Positions 1-5,715 of a stretch of DNA of 7,608 bases are shown in pieces. The notes beneath the pieces were generated by a model. That model searched no databases, was not told the DNA's origin, and was given only the letters and a program-made list of their open reading frames with translations. Origin of the DNA: Chloroflexota bacterium (GTDB taxonomy: Bacteria; Chloroflexota; Dehalococcoidia; JACPPY01); contig JACPRR010000018.1 in assembly GCA_016189825.1 (NCBI GenBank), positions 1-7,608 on the forward strand. The letters are read 5' to 3'. Position 1 is the first letter of the stretch; each line of letters opens with the position of its first letter. The position numbers were made by a program, and so were the translations under genes.

Positions 1-1
1 C

Positions 2-781
2 AACTGCCCGCCCACCTTCGGCATGTACGCATTCAGTACAGGGGTTTGTGCTGGCAAGCTGGTCACCGTGCGGCGTGGCAATGATTTCGCCCTCGACTTA
101 CCGGCAATCAGGCGCGCCGTGACCCCTCGCACTAAGGTGATCTTCGTCGCCTCACCAAACAATCCTTCGGGAAACGTGACCCCGGAAAAGGCGATACGGG
201 AATTGCTTGATCTCGGCATACTGGTCGTGGTCGACGAGGCTTACTACGAGTTCAGCGGTTGCACTGTGGTCCCCCTGACGCAGAAATACGACAACCTTGT
301 TGTCCTGCGCACCTTTAGCAAGTGGGCCGGGCTGGCCGGACTGAGGGTCGGGTACGGGGTTTTACCCCAGCAGCTAATGCCCTATTTGCTGAAAATAAAG
401 CAGCCGTATAATATCAACGCGGCAGCGATGGTTGCCGCGATCGAGTCACTGGCAGATGTCGACTATCTCCTGGAGACAGTCAAGGCCATTGTGCATGAGC
501 GCGCCAGGCTATTCCGAAAGCTGGAGCAGTTCGAATTCATGGAGTTGTCTCCCACTCAAGCGAACTTCATTCTATGCCGCATCGGCAACAGCAGGGCCAG
601 ACATCTCCATATGAAACTGCAGAAACGGGGCATCTTCTTGCGTTATTTCGATGCGCCGATGCTCGAAGATTGCCTGCGGATAAGTGTGGGCAAGCCTGAA
701 CACACCGATGCCCTGGTTCAGACTATCGAAGCGATTCTGGACGAGGACGAGCGTGCAAAAGTGGTAGAGCCAAAGTTTTAG
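2..781 (+). CDS. hisC: Histidinol-phosphate aminotransferase, 3' part (5' end outside window)
   Basis: This is a PLP-dependent class I/II aminotransferase that converts imidazole-acetol phosphate plus glutamate to histidinol phosphate, in the cytoplasmic histidine pathway. The reading frame is open from base 2, so the N-terminal roughly 100 residues of a ~360-residue enzyme lie upstream; 259 residues are visible. Visible signatures are [10 protein letters not shown] at the start, SPNNPSGN (visible residues 51-58), the cofactor-contacting VVDEAYYEF (DEAY at 78-81), the Schiff-base motif [12 protein letters not shown] with PLP lysine 107 and phosphate-contacting Arg115, and the C-terminal LRISVG, whose Arg226 normally binds the substrate carboxylate or phosphate. 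The first ATG inside the window (23) is internal, not a start. hisB follows immediately, which supports HisC over other aminotransferases of the same fold. No frameshift or missing key residue is visible. Confidence 0.95.
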   Translation, partial: NCPPTFGMYAFSTGVCAGKLVTVRRGNDFALDLPAIRRAVTPRTKVIFVASPNNPSGNVTPEKAIRELLDLGILVVVDEAYYEFSGCTVVPLTQKYDNLVVLRTFSKWAGLAGLRVGYGVLPQQLMPYLLKIKQPYNINAAAMVAAIESLADVDYLLETVKAIVHERARLFRKLEQFEFMELSPTQANFILCRIGNSRARHLHMKLQKRGIFLRYFDAPMLEDCLRISVGKPEHTDALVQTIEAILDEDERAKVVEPKF

Positions 782-785
782 GAGG
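780..785 (+). promoter_or_regulatory. Ribosome binding site of hisB overlapping the hisC stop
   Basis: AGGAGG here shares its first two bases with the TAG stop of hisC (779-781) and lies 4 nt before the hisB ATG at 790. The short spacing and overlap with the stop suggest that hisB translation is coupled to termination of hisC. Confidence 0.7.
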
Positions 786-789
786 CGCC

Positions 790-1377
790 ATGGCTGGTAG
801 GACGGCAACGGTCAGGCGAGAGACGAAGGAGACCACGGTCAAAGCTGTGTGGGACCTTGATGGCAGCGGTGTTGCTGAGGTAACTACCGGGATACGCATG
901 CTCGACCACATGGTGTGCCAGTTGGCCAGCCACGGAGTGTTTGACATAAAGTTGTCCGCAAACGGAGATGACATCCACCACGTCGCAGAGGACGCGGCTA
1001 TTACGCTGGGCAAGGCGCTGACTCAGGCGCTGGGAGAGAAACGGGGCATCGTTCGGATGGGCAGCGCGGTGGTGCCCATGGACGACGCGCTGGCGCAGGT
1101 TGCGGTGGATATCGGCGGCAGGCCGTATGTAGTGATCGACGCTTCGTTCAGCGGTCCTTCCCTGGGGGGACTACCGGTGGAACTGGTCCGGCACTTCCTG
1201 GTATCCTTCGCTAACGAGGCCAAGATCAACCTTCACGCCCGTGTCCTCGCCGGCGCCGACGACCATCACAAGGCTGAGGCCTTGTTCAAGGCGCTCGGGC
1301 GTGCGCTCGACGCGGCAACCAGGGTTGACCCCCGCCTTGGCGGGCGAATACCTTCCACCAAGGAAGTCATAGAGTAG
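790..1377 (+). CDS. hisB: Imidazoleglycerol-phosphate dehydratase
   Basis: HisB dehydrates imidazoleglycerol phosphate to imidazole-acetol phosphate, the substrate of the adjacent hisC product. At 195 residues it is the monofunctional form, without the N-terminal histidinol-phosphatase domain of enterobacterial HisB. The family's metal-binding histidine motifs are visible: [12 protein letters not shown] (residues 38-49), IHHVAED (62-68) and DDHHKAEA (157-164), which supply ligands for the two manganese ions. [17 protein letters not shown] (97-113) and the terminal [10 protein letters not shown] (184-193) are also typical. The start ATG at 790 gives the usual N-terminus (arginine-rich, then ETKETTV) and sits behind AGGAGG. 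It is 8 bp downstream of the hisC stop, so the two genes are almost certainly co-transcribed. All expected catalytic motifs are present. Confidence 0.97.
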   Translation: MAGRTATVRRETKETTVKAVWDLDGSGVAEVTTGIRMLDHMVCQLASHGVFDIKLSANGDDIHHVAEDAAITLGKALTQALGEKRGIVRMGSAVVPMDDALAQVAVDIGGRPYVVIDASFSGPSLGGLPVELVRHFLVSFANEAKINLHARVLAGADDHHKAEALFKALGRALDAATRVDPRLGGRIPSTKEVIE

Positions 1378-1400
1378 TTCTCCACAGGGAACTGTTCACT

Positions 1401-3137
1401 ATGGAACATTTGGAACACGAAGTCCCCATGCGGCCACCTGTGATAGCCTACTTCTCCATGGAAGTGGGCCTCGATAACGCTGTGCCAACGTATGCCGGCG
1501 GCCTGGGTGTGCTTGCCGGTGACACTTTGAAGGCTGCAGCAGACCTCGGGGTGCCAATGACCGGGGTGACGCTGGTCTACCGCAAGGGCTATTTTCGTCA
1601 GCACCTCGACTCCGACGGACATCAAACCGAAAGCCCCGCTCGCTGGAGGCCTGAGAAATCCCTCGATCCTGTGACGACGAAGGTCTCCATCGACATCGAG
1701 GGGCGAAAGGTCACCGTTGGCGCCTGGCGGTACCGACTGAAGGGGATCGCCGGCCACATAGTGCCGGTATACTTCCTCGACACTGCTTATCCGGAAAACA
1801 GCCCCTGGGACCGGGAGATCACGGACCAGCTATATAGTGGAGATGACCATCTGAGGTTGTGCCAGGAGGCGGTCCTTGGTATGGGGGGCGTTGCTCTGCT
1901 GAGGGCCCTCGGCGACACGTCGATCAGGGTTTTTCACATGAACGAGGGCCACTCCGCGCTGTTGACGCTCGCACTGTTGGAGGAGCGAACGGCAGGGAGA
2001 GGAATCCGGGCTGCCACCAGGGCGGACCGGGAGGCTGTCCGTCAGCGCTGCGTCTTTACCACTCATACCCCGGTCCCGGCGGCTCACGACCATTTCCCTC
2101 TCGACATGGTCCGTCGGGTTATTGGAGAAGACCGGGTCGCAGGCCTTTTCGCCATCGATTGCTGTCCGGAATCGACCCTGGACCCGACGTACCTGGCCCT
2201 GTTCTTCTCCCGTTTCATAAACGGGGTTGCGATGAGCCACGGTGAGATCTCTCGAAGCATGTACCCCCGCTATCCCATCAACTCGGTTACAAACGGCGTG
2301 CACGGCGTTTCCTGGACAGCCGAACCGTTCTGTCGCCTCTTCGACTCGCATGTTCCCGAATGGCGGCGCGACAACATCTACTTGCGTTATACCATCAACG
2401 TGCCGCTGGAAGAGATACGCAATGCCCACCATGAAGCCAAGGAACTGCTTCTCGGCGAGGTCGAGCGGCGATCGGGTGTACGCCTGGATCCTCTTGCCAT
2501 GACGGTCGGCTTTGCCAGGCGAGCTACGGCGTACAAGCGGGCTGACCTTCTGTTTCACGACGTCGAGCGTTTGCGGCAGATTGCGAGGGCTGCCGGCCCC
2601 CTCCAGGTGCTATACGCAGGAAAGGCCCACCCTCGCGATGAGGGTGGCAAGGCGCTCATCCGCCGCATCTTCGACGCAGCGGCGGCAATCAGAAACGACG
2701 TCCGGGTGATGTACCTGGAAGAGTATGATCTCGCTCTGGCCAAGCTGTTTTGCAGCGGTGTTGACCTGTGGCTAAACACACCTGAAAAACCTCGAGAGGC
2801 GTCTGGCACCAGCGGCATGAAGGCTGCGCTGAATGGTGTGCCCAGCCTCAGCGTCCTGGATGGATGGTGGGTGGAAGGGCACGTCGAGGGTATCACCGGA
2901 TGGGCCATTGGCGATGGGCAGAACTCCGAGACCGATGCCGCCAGGGAGGCAGATTCGCTCTACGACAAGCTGGAAAAGACTGTGCTGCCCATGTTCTACA
3001 GGAAACCGTTGGAGTATGCGAGTGTCATGAGGTCCGCGATAGCCGTGAATGGCTCTTTCTTCAACGCGCAACGCATGGTGTTCCAATACCTGCGAAACGC
3101 CTATCTGGTCGGGGAAGGTCTCGCCCCTCAGCCGTGA
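1401..3137 (+). CDS. glgP: Alpha-glucan (glycogen/maltodextrin) phosphorylase, short GT35 form
   Basis: This GT35 phosphorylase releases glucose-1-phosphate from alpha-1,4-glucans using phosphate and a PLP cofactor. At 578 residues it is of the short alpha-glucan phosphorylase type, smaller than the ~800-residue E. coli/muscle enzymes and lacking the N-terminal DUF3417 domain of some actinobacterial forms. Motifs in order: AYFSMEVGL (16-24), PTYAGGLGVLAGD (29-41), HMNEGHSAL (179-187), THTPVPAAHDHF (221-232), SVTNGVHGVSW (295-305), FARRATAYKR with phosphate-contacting basic residues (371-380), YAGKAHP (405-411), and EASGTSGMKAALNG (466-479), where Lys474 should carry PLP, followed by DGWWVEG (487-493). 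The ATG at 1401 has AGGGA 10 nt upstream; an alternative ATG at 1428 has a poorer site. It lies 23 bp after hisB and may be in the same transcript, though it has no role in histidine synthesis. The exact glucan substrate cannot be told from sequence. Confidence 0.93.
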   Translation: MEHLEHEVPMRPPVIAYFSMEVGLDNAVPTYAGGLGVLAGDTLKAAADLGVPMTGVTLVYRKGYFRQHLDSDGHQTESPARWRPEKSLDPVTTKVSIDIEGRKVTVGAWRYRLKGIAGHIVPVYFLDTAYPENSPWDREITDQLYSGDDHLRLCQEAVLGMGGVALLRALGDTSIRVFHMNEGHSALLTLALLEERTAGRGIRAATRADREAVRQRCVFTTHTPVPAAHDHFPLDMVRRVIGEDRVAGLFAIDCCPESTLDPTYLALFFSRFINGVAMSHGEISRSMYPRYPINSVTNGVHGVSWTAEPFCRLFDSHVPEWRRDNIYLRYTINVPLEEIRNAHHEAKELLLGEVERRSGVRLDPLAMTVGFARRATAYKRADLLFHDVERLRQIARAAGPLQVLYAGKAHPRDEGGKALIRRIFDAAAAIRNDVRVMYLEEYDLALAKLFCSGVDLWLNTPEKPREASGTSGMKAALNGVPSLSVLDGWWVEGHVEGITGWAIGDGQNSETDAAREADSLYDKLEKTVLPMFYRKPLEYASVMRSAIAVNGSFFNAQRMVFQYLRNAYLVGEGLAPQP

Positions 3138-3145
3138 CTGGTGTG

Positions 3146-3154
3146 TGTTATAAT
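3146..3154 (+). promoter_or_regulatory. Candidate extended -10 promoter for rsfS
   Basis: TGT followed directly by a perfect TATAAT (3149-3154) forms an extended -10 element 8 bp after the glgP stop codon. No good -35 hexamer lies 17 bp upstream (the position reads CCTCAG), which is tolerable for extended -10 promoters. Transcription would begin near 3160-3162, leaving a leader of about 25-30 nt before rsfS. This is inferred from sequence only. Confidence 0.6.
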
Positions 3155-3174
3155 CCGTTCACACGCGCCAGTTC

Positions 3175-3179
3175 AGGAG
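3175..3179 (+). promoter_or_regulatory. Ribosome binding site pointing to a non-standard rsfS start
   Basis: AGGAG lies 7 nt before ATA (3187) and 10 nt before CTG (3190), both in the rsfS frame. Neither ATG, GTG nor TTG occurs in that frame between the upstream stop at 3151 and the internal ATG at 3331. The site therefore locates initiation at one of these rare codons. Confidence 0.6.
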
Positions 3180-3186
3180 ATCGACG

Positions 3187-3534
3187 ATACTGGAGCCAGC
3201 AGCAGCAGCCCATATTGCAGTCGAGGCGGCCTCGGAGAAACAGGCCTCAGACATCCTTCTGCTTGATGTCCGTCTGGTTTGTGGTTTTGCGGACTACTTT
3301 GTCATCTGCAGTGCCGAATCCGCTCGGCAGATGAACGCTGTGACGAATGCGATTGAGGAAGCGCTGGCAAAATCCGGCGTGCGTATTCACCGCTCGGAGG
3401 GTACAGCAAGCTCAGGTTGGATACTGATCGATCTGGGCGACGTGATTGTACACATCTTTTCCCCAGAGCAACGCGCTTACTACCAGCTTGAAGAGCTGTG
3501 GGGCAAAGGGGTTCCCGTGTTGCGGCTGCAATAG
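3187..3534 (+). CDS. rsfS: Ribosomal silencing factor RsfS (Iojap family), non-canonical start
   Basis: RsfS binds ribosomal protein uL14 on the 50S subunit and blocks subunit joining, lowering translation during starvation. About 115 residues are encoded, the normal family length. Signatures are EKQASDILLLDVR (17-29), FADYFVICSAES (34-45), HRSEG (68-72) and SSGWILIDLGDVIVHIF (75-91), then YYQLEELW (98-105). The first ATG (3331) falls at residue 49, after the conserved FADYFVICS segment, so it cannot be the true start. Homology extends upstream to about 3190, but no ATG, GTG or TTG exists there. I place the start at ATA 3187, which has optimal spacing to AGGAG, with CTG 3190 nearly as likely. 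ATA may be a mutated or misread ATG. The gene probably has its own promoter and converges on ndk, 8 bp away. Confidence 0.85.
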   Translation: MLEPAAAAHIAVEAASEKQASDILLLDVRLVCGFADYFVICSAESARQMNAVTNAIEEALAKSGVRIHRSEGTASSGWILIDLGDVIVHIFSPEQRAYYQLEELWGKGVPVLRLQ

Positions 3535-3542
3535 GTCTCGGC

Positions 3543-3995
3543 CTACGAGTACCCGGCCCACCTGTCGATTTCCCGCTGGTAAGACAGTATCTCACTGGCG
3601 TTGAAGAACAGCGCTATCTCCTTGGTCGCGTTCTCTGGCGAATCGGAGCCGTGTATCAGGTTGTGCTGGACCTCCACCGCAAGGTCACCCCTTATCGAGC
3701 CGGCGGGTGACTTGGCAGGGTCGGTCTCGCCCATAGTGCGGCGGGCCACCTGGACGGCGCTGGGCCCTTCGAAAACGGCCGCGATAACAGGGCAAGACGT
3801 GATGAATTCGACGAGGCTTCCGAAGAATGGTTTGCTTTGATGGACCGCGTAGTGCTTGCTGGCGAGAGCCCTATCCATTTGAATCATCTTCATGGCAACG
3901 ATTTTCAGCCCCCGGCGCTCCAATCGCGAGATGATTTCGCCGGCGAGGCCACGTTGTATCGCGTCGGGTTTTACCAGGATCAGCGTTCGTTCCAA
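3543..3995 (-). CDS. ndk: Nucleoside diphosphate kinase
   Basis: Ndk moves the terminal phosphate from NTPs to NDPs through a phosphohistidine intermediate and balances cytoplasmic NTP and dNTP pools. At 150 residues it has the standard length. Motifs: [15 protein letters not shown] (2-16, with Lys9), [11 protein letters not shown] (48-58), [20 protein letters not shown] (85-104) and [12 protein letters not shown] (112-123), which contains the catalytic His115. The start is TTG at 3995: AGGAGG stands 8 nt upstream and the family N-terminus (M-E-R-T-L) matches exactly. Extending further upstream to an ATG would add 41 residues unlike Ndk and run into the thioesterase gene. It is the last gene of the minus-strand block, 16 bp after the thioesterase stop, and faces rsfS tail to tail. 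Confidence 0.97.
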   Translation of the reverse strand: MERTLILVKPDAIQRGLAGEIISRLERRGLKIVAMKMIQMDRALASKHYAVHQSKPFFGSLVEFITSCPVIAAVFEGPSAVQVARRTMGETDPAKSPAGSIRGDLAVEVQHNLIHGSDSPENATKEIALFFNASEILSYQREIDRWAGYS

Positions 3996-4003
3996 GTGAA
4001 GTT

Positions 4004-4009
4004 CCTCCT
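4004..4009 (-). promoter_or_regulatory. Ribosome binding site fixing the TTG start of ndk
   Basis: The minus strand reads AGGAGG here, between the thioesterase stop (4014-4012) and the TTG start of ndk at 3995, with 8 nt spacing. It is a full consensus site and is the main reason for choosing TTG over longer frames. Confidence 0.85.
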
Positions 4010-4011
4010 GA

Positions 4012-4470
4012 TCAGGGTTTGTCCTTCCGTCCATTCTGCGGTATGACGTAGATTGTAGCTGTTGCCTCTGCAGCAACCGTCCCGTCGGGCAAGGTGATCG
4101 TGGCGCTCGACTGCACAAGCTTCCTGCTTTCCTTCACGATTACCGCCGCGATTGCCAAAGTCTGGCCTACGGCAACGGGGCGCTTCAGCCGGACGACGAG
4201 CTTCCCGGTAACGCCCTTGATCCCCTTGTAATACGCGGCCCACCCGATCGCCTCGTCCAATATCGTGCACACGAGGCCGCCGTGCATGGTCTCCGGCCAA
4301 CCCTGGTGCACCTTGCCCGCAGTGAACCTGGTGGTGGCTGTCCTACCATCCCAATGAAAAGCGAGCTTCAACCCCAGCGGGTTGTCTGTGCCGCATCCAT
4401 AGCAATAGTTGTAGTGCTTCCTATCGATGTCGACGTCGATGAGCGCAAGCGGCTTCTCCCACGGCAGCAA
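4012..4470 (-). CDS. PaaI-like hotdog-fold acyl-CoA thioesterase family protein
   Basis: This is a 152-residue single-domain protein of the PaaI/4HBT hotdog superfamily, which hydrolyses acyl- or aryl-CoA thioesters as dimers or tetramers; its substrate is unknown. Near the N-terminus is [13 protein letters not shown] (22-34), the Cys-x-x-Cys, N-P-x-G-L signature common to one PaaI subgroup. The active-site helix follows as [15 protein letters not shown] (62-76), where HGG and Asp72/Glu73 are the likely catalytic region. The chain ends in paired beta-strand segments ([19 protein letters not shown]). I chose the TTG at 4470 because AAAGGAG lies 7 nt upstream and it leaves a 22-bp gap after tsaB. 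An ATG at 4554 would add 28 residues outside the hotdog domain and overlap tsaB by 62 bp. It could be co-transcribed with tsaB, expressed from the promoter inside tsaB, or both. Confidence 0.85.
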   Translation of the reverse strand: MLPWEKPLALIDVDIDRKHYNYCYGCGTDNPLGLKLAFHWDGRTATTRFTAGKVHQGWPETMHGGLVCTILDEAIGWAAYYKGIKGVTGKLVVRLKRPVAVGQTLAIAAVIVKESRKLVQSSATITLPDGTVAAEATATIYVIPQNGRKDKP

Positions 4471-4477
4471 TGCGAAG

Positions 4478-4484
4478 CTCCTTT
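4478..4484 (-). promoter_or_regulatory. Ribosome binding site for the thioesterase TTG start
   Basis: AAAGGAG on the minus strand lies just after the tsaB stop (4495-4493) and 7 nt before the TTG at 4470. It decides the start in favour of the shorter, non-overlapping protein. Confidence 0.7.
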
Positions 4485-4492
4485 CCCGGCAT

Positions 4493-5227
4493 TCACTGTG
4501 CAGGGCCAGCGCCGGCGACCCGGCCCGGCTGGTCATTATACCCCTGATGCTCATGTTTGGGAACTGTAATATGTGGCCGTCTCATGTAGATTGGTTGGAG
4601 AGTTGCCGGGTCATCCTTTTCCCCACGGAGTAGCCGGGCCCAGCCGAGAGCGGCGAGGTTTCCCGCTCGTCTCAGCCTTGAAGCCGCAGGCGGTATAAGG
4701 ACAAGATCCCCGAGCGATTTTCTGAGCGCGTCTTCGAGTTCTCCAGAGATCTCGCCGCACAGTACCGATTTCTCAACGAGCTCAGCGCCCAGGCCGTCAA
4801 GACTGGTGAGATGCGCGGGGCGCAGGCAGCGCCACTCGCCGTCCGATTGCCGGTACGTCGCCACCGCCAGTTCAGCCCGTCCTGCCTCGTGGACTGCGCA
4901 GACAGGAAGGCCGGTGCTGGCAAAGGGGAATGCCTCGACCTCGAGCGCGCTGACTCCAACAAGGGGAATGGAAAGAGAAAAAGAAATCCCCTTGGCCGCG
5001 CTCAGGGCGACACGGATGCCGGCAAAACTGCCAGGTCCGAGGGCCACGAATACCGCGGTCGTGTCTGACAGTTGTCGGCCGCTAATGTGCAACAGGCGCT
5101 CGACACCGGGCATGAGCTGGGTGGTATGGTTCATGCCCACTGTCCAGGTGACCTCGGCAAGCGGGTGGCCCTGTTCAGACAGCGCTATTCCGGCTATTTC
5201 GGTCGAGGTGTCGATCGACAGTTCCAC
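4493..5227 (-). CDS. tsaB: tRNA threonylcarbamoyladenosine (t6A) biosynthesis protein TsaB
   Basis: TsaB is the catalytically inactive ASKHA-fold partner that scaffolds TsaD in the bacterial t6A complex, which modifies A37 of ANN-decoding tRNAs. The 244-residue product begins with LSIDTSTEIAGIAL (3-16) and has NHTTQLMPGVERLL (33-46), the family hallmark GPGSFAGIRVALSAAKG (64-80) and PLVGVSALE (88-96). The C-terminal PIYMRRPHIT (212-221) is the usual end of TsaB. The start is GTG at 5227, with GGAGG 7 nt upstream and the family N-terminus directly after it. It overlaps the end of tsaE by 34 bp, so the two are probably translated together. After PHIT there is a further ~23-residue polar tail (222-244) without recognisable domain. 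The rimI acetyltransferase gene that often follows tsaB is absent here. Confidence 0.93.
   Translation of the reverse strand: MELSIDTSTEIAGIALSEQGHPLAEVTWTVGMNHTTQLMPGVERLLHISGRQLSDTTAVFVALGPGSFAGIRVALSAAKGISFSLSIPLVGVSALEVEAFPFASTGLPVCAVHEAGRAELAVATYRQSDGEWRCLRPAHLTSLDGLGAELVEKSVLCGEISGELEDALRKSLGDLVLIPPAASRLRRAGNLAALGWARLLRGEKDDPATLQPIYMRRPHITVPKHEHQGYNDQPGRVAGAGPAQ
4535..4563 (-). promoter_or_regulatory. Candidate promoter inside the 3' end of tsaB, driving thioesterase-ndk
   Basis: On the minus strand TTCCCA (4563-4558) is separated by exactly 17 bp from a perfect TATAAT (4540-4535). The -35 box matches four of six consensus bases. Initiation would fall near 4528, giving a leader of about 57 nt before the thioesterase TTG. 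The element is embedded in codons for the last ~25 residues of TsaB. It is inferred from sequence only. Confidence 0.5.
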
Positions 5228-5715
5228 CTGGCAGCCTCCGTCTGCGAGACAATGTCCTTCAGCCTTTGCCTGTAACGCTCGCCGTGTGGAATGAGCCGTA
5301 TGCACCGCTCCGAGCCGGACAGGGCTCGGAGTTCGATCATCAGGTGATCAGCAGGCATGAGCGAGGGTCCCCGATCTGCCCACTCGACGATGCTGACGCC
5401 CTTCCCGCAAAGGTAGTCGTCAAGGCCGAGGTCGGCTATCTCTGCGAGACGTTCGAGCCGGTACAGGTCCAAGTGGTACAGTGGCAGGCGACCCTTGTAC
5501 TCTCGCATGAGCACGAATGATGGACTCACGGCGTGTTCCTTGACCCCGAGACCGCGCGCGATCCCCTGGGTAAGCGTGGTCTTGCCAGCGCCCAACTCGC
5601 CGACCAGGAGCAGGACATCTCCGGGCCGCGCTGTCCTCCCGATAGCGGAGCCGAGATGCCTTGTCTCGTCCGGGCCGCATGTGGCCAGCTCGACTATTTC
5701 TGGAAGTGATCCCAT
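5194..5715 (-). CDS. tsaE: t6A biosynthesis ATPase TsaE
   Basis: TsaE is the P-loop ATPase that regenerates the TsaBD complex during t6A tRNA modification. It is 173 residues, slightly longer than the common ~150. Walker A is GELGAGKTT (39-47, with Lys45). SPSFVLMREY (64-73, cf. SPTF in the family), HLDLYRL (81-87) and VEWADR (110-115) are all hallmark segments. The last ~20 residues (about 154-173) are polar and extend past the usual domain; their codons overlap the tsaB start and ribosome binding site. The ATG at 5715 has AGGGA 7 nt upstream, and lies 22 bp inside the end of thiL, a sign of translational coupling. Adjacency to tsaB confirms the assignment. Confidence 0.95.
   Translation of the reverse strand: MGSLPEIVELATCGPDETRHLGSAIGRTARPGDVLLLVGELGAGKTTLTQGIARGLGVKEHAVSPSFVLMREYKGRLPLYHLDLYRLERLAEIADLGLDDYLCGKGVSIVEWADRGPSLMPADHLMIELRALSGSERCIRLIPHGERYRQRLKDIVSQTEAARWNCRSTPRPK
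5235..5239 (-). promoter_or_regulatory. Ribosome binding site for the GTG start of tsaB, within tsaE
   Basis: GGAGG on the minus strand, inside the last codons of tsaE, lies 7 nt before the GTG at 5227. It supports the GTG start; the upstream open frame would only add 26 unrelated residues overlapping tsaE. Confidence 0.75.

Noticed and set aside
408..413. TATAAT inside hisC on the plus strand
   Set aside because: It encodes conserved Tyr-Asn in the aminotransferase, has no TGn extension, and the nearest TTGCTG is only 15 bp upstream. No gene starts shortly downstream.
1830..2558. Long open frame antisense to the phosphorylase (and others antisense to hisB, thiL and tsaB)
   Set aside because: These have no recognisable motifs, are rich in Arg, Pro and Ser as expected of shadows in GC-rich DNA, and lie entirely opposite genes with full family signatures.
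3996..4118. Ndk with a 41-residue N-terminal extension
   Set aside because: The extension reads through the thioesterase gene in another frame and resembles no Ndk; the TTG at 3995 matches the family N-terminus and has AGGAGG upstream.
4471..4554. Longer thioesterase starting at ATG 4554
   Set aside because: It would overlap tsaB by 62 bp, adds 28 residues outside the hotdog domain, and lacks a good ribosome site. The TTG at 4470 has AAAGGAG at 7 nt.
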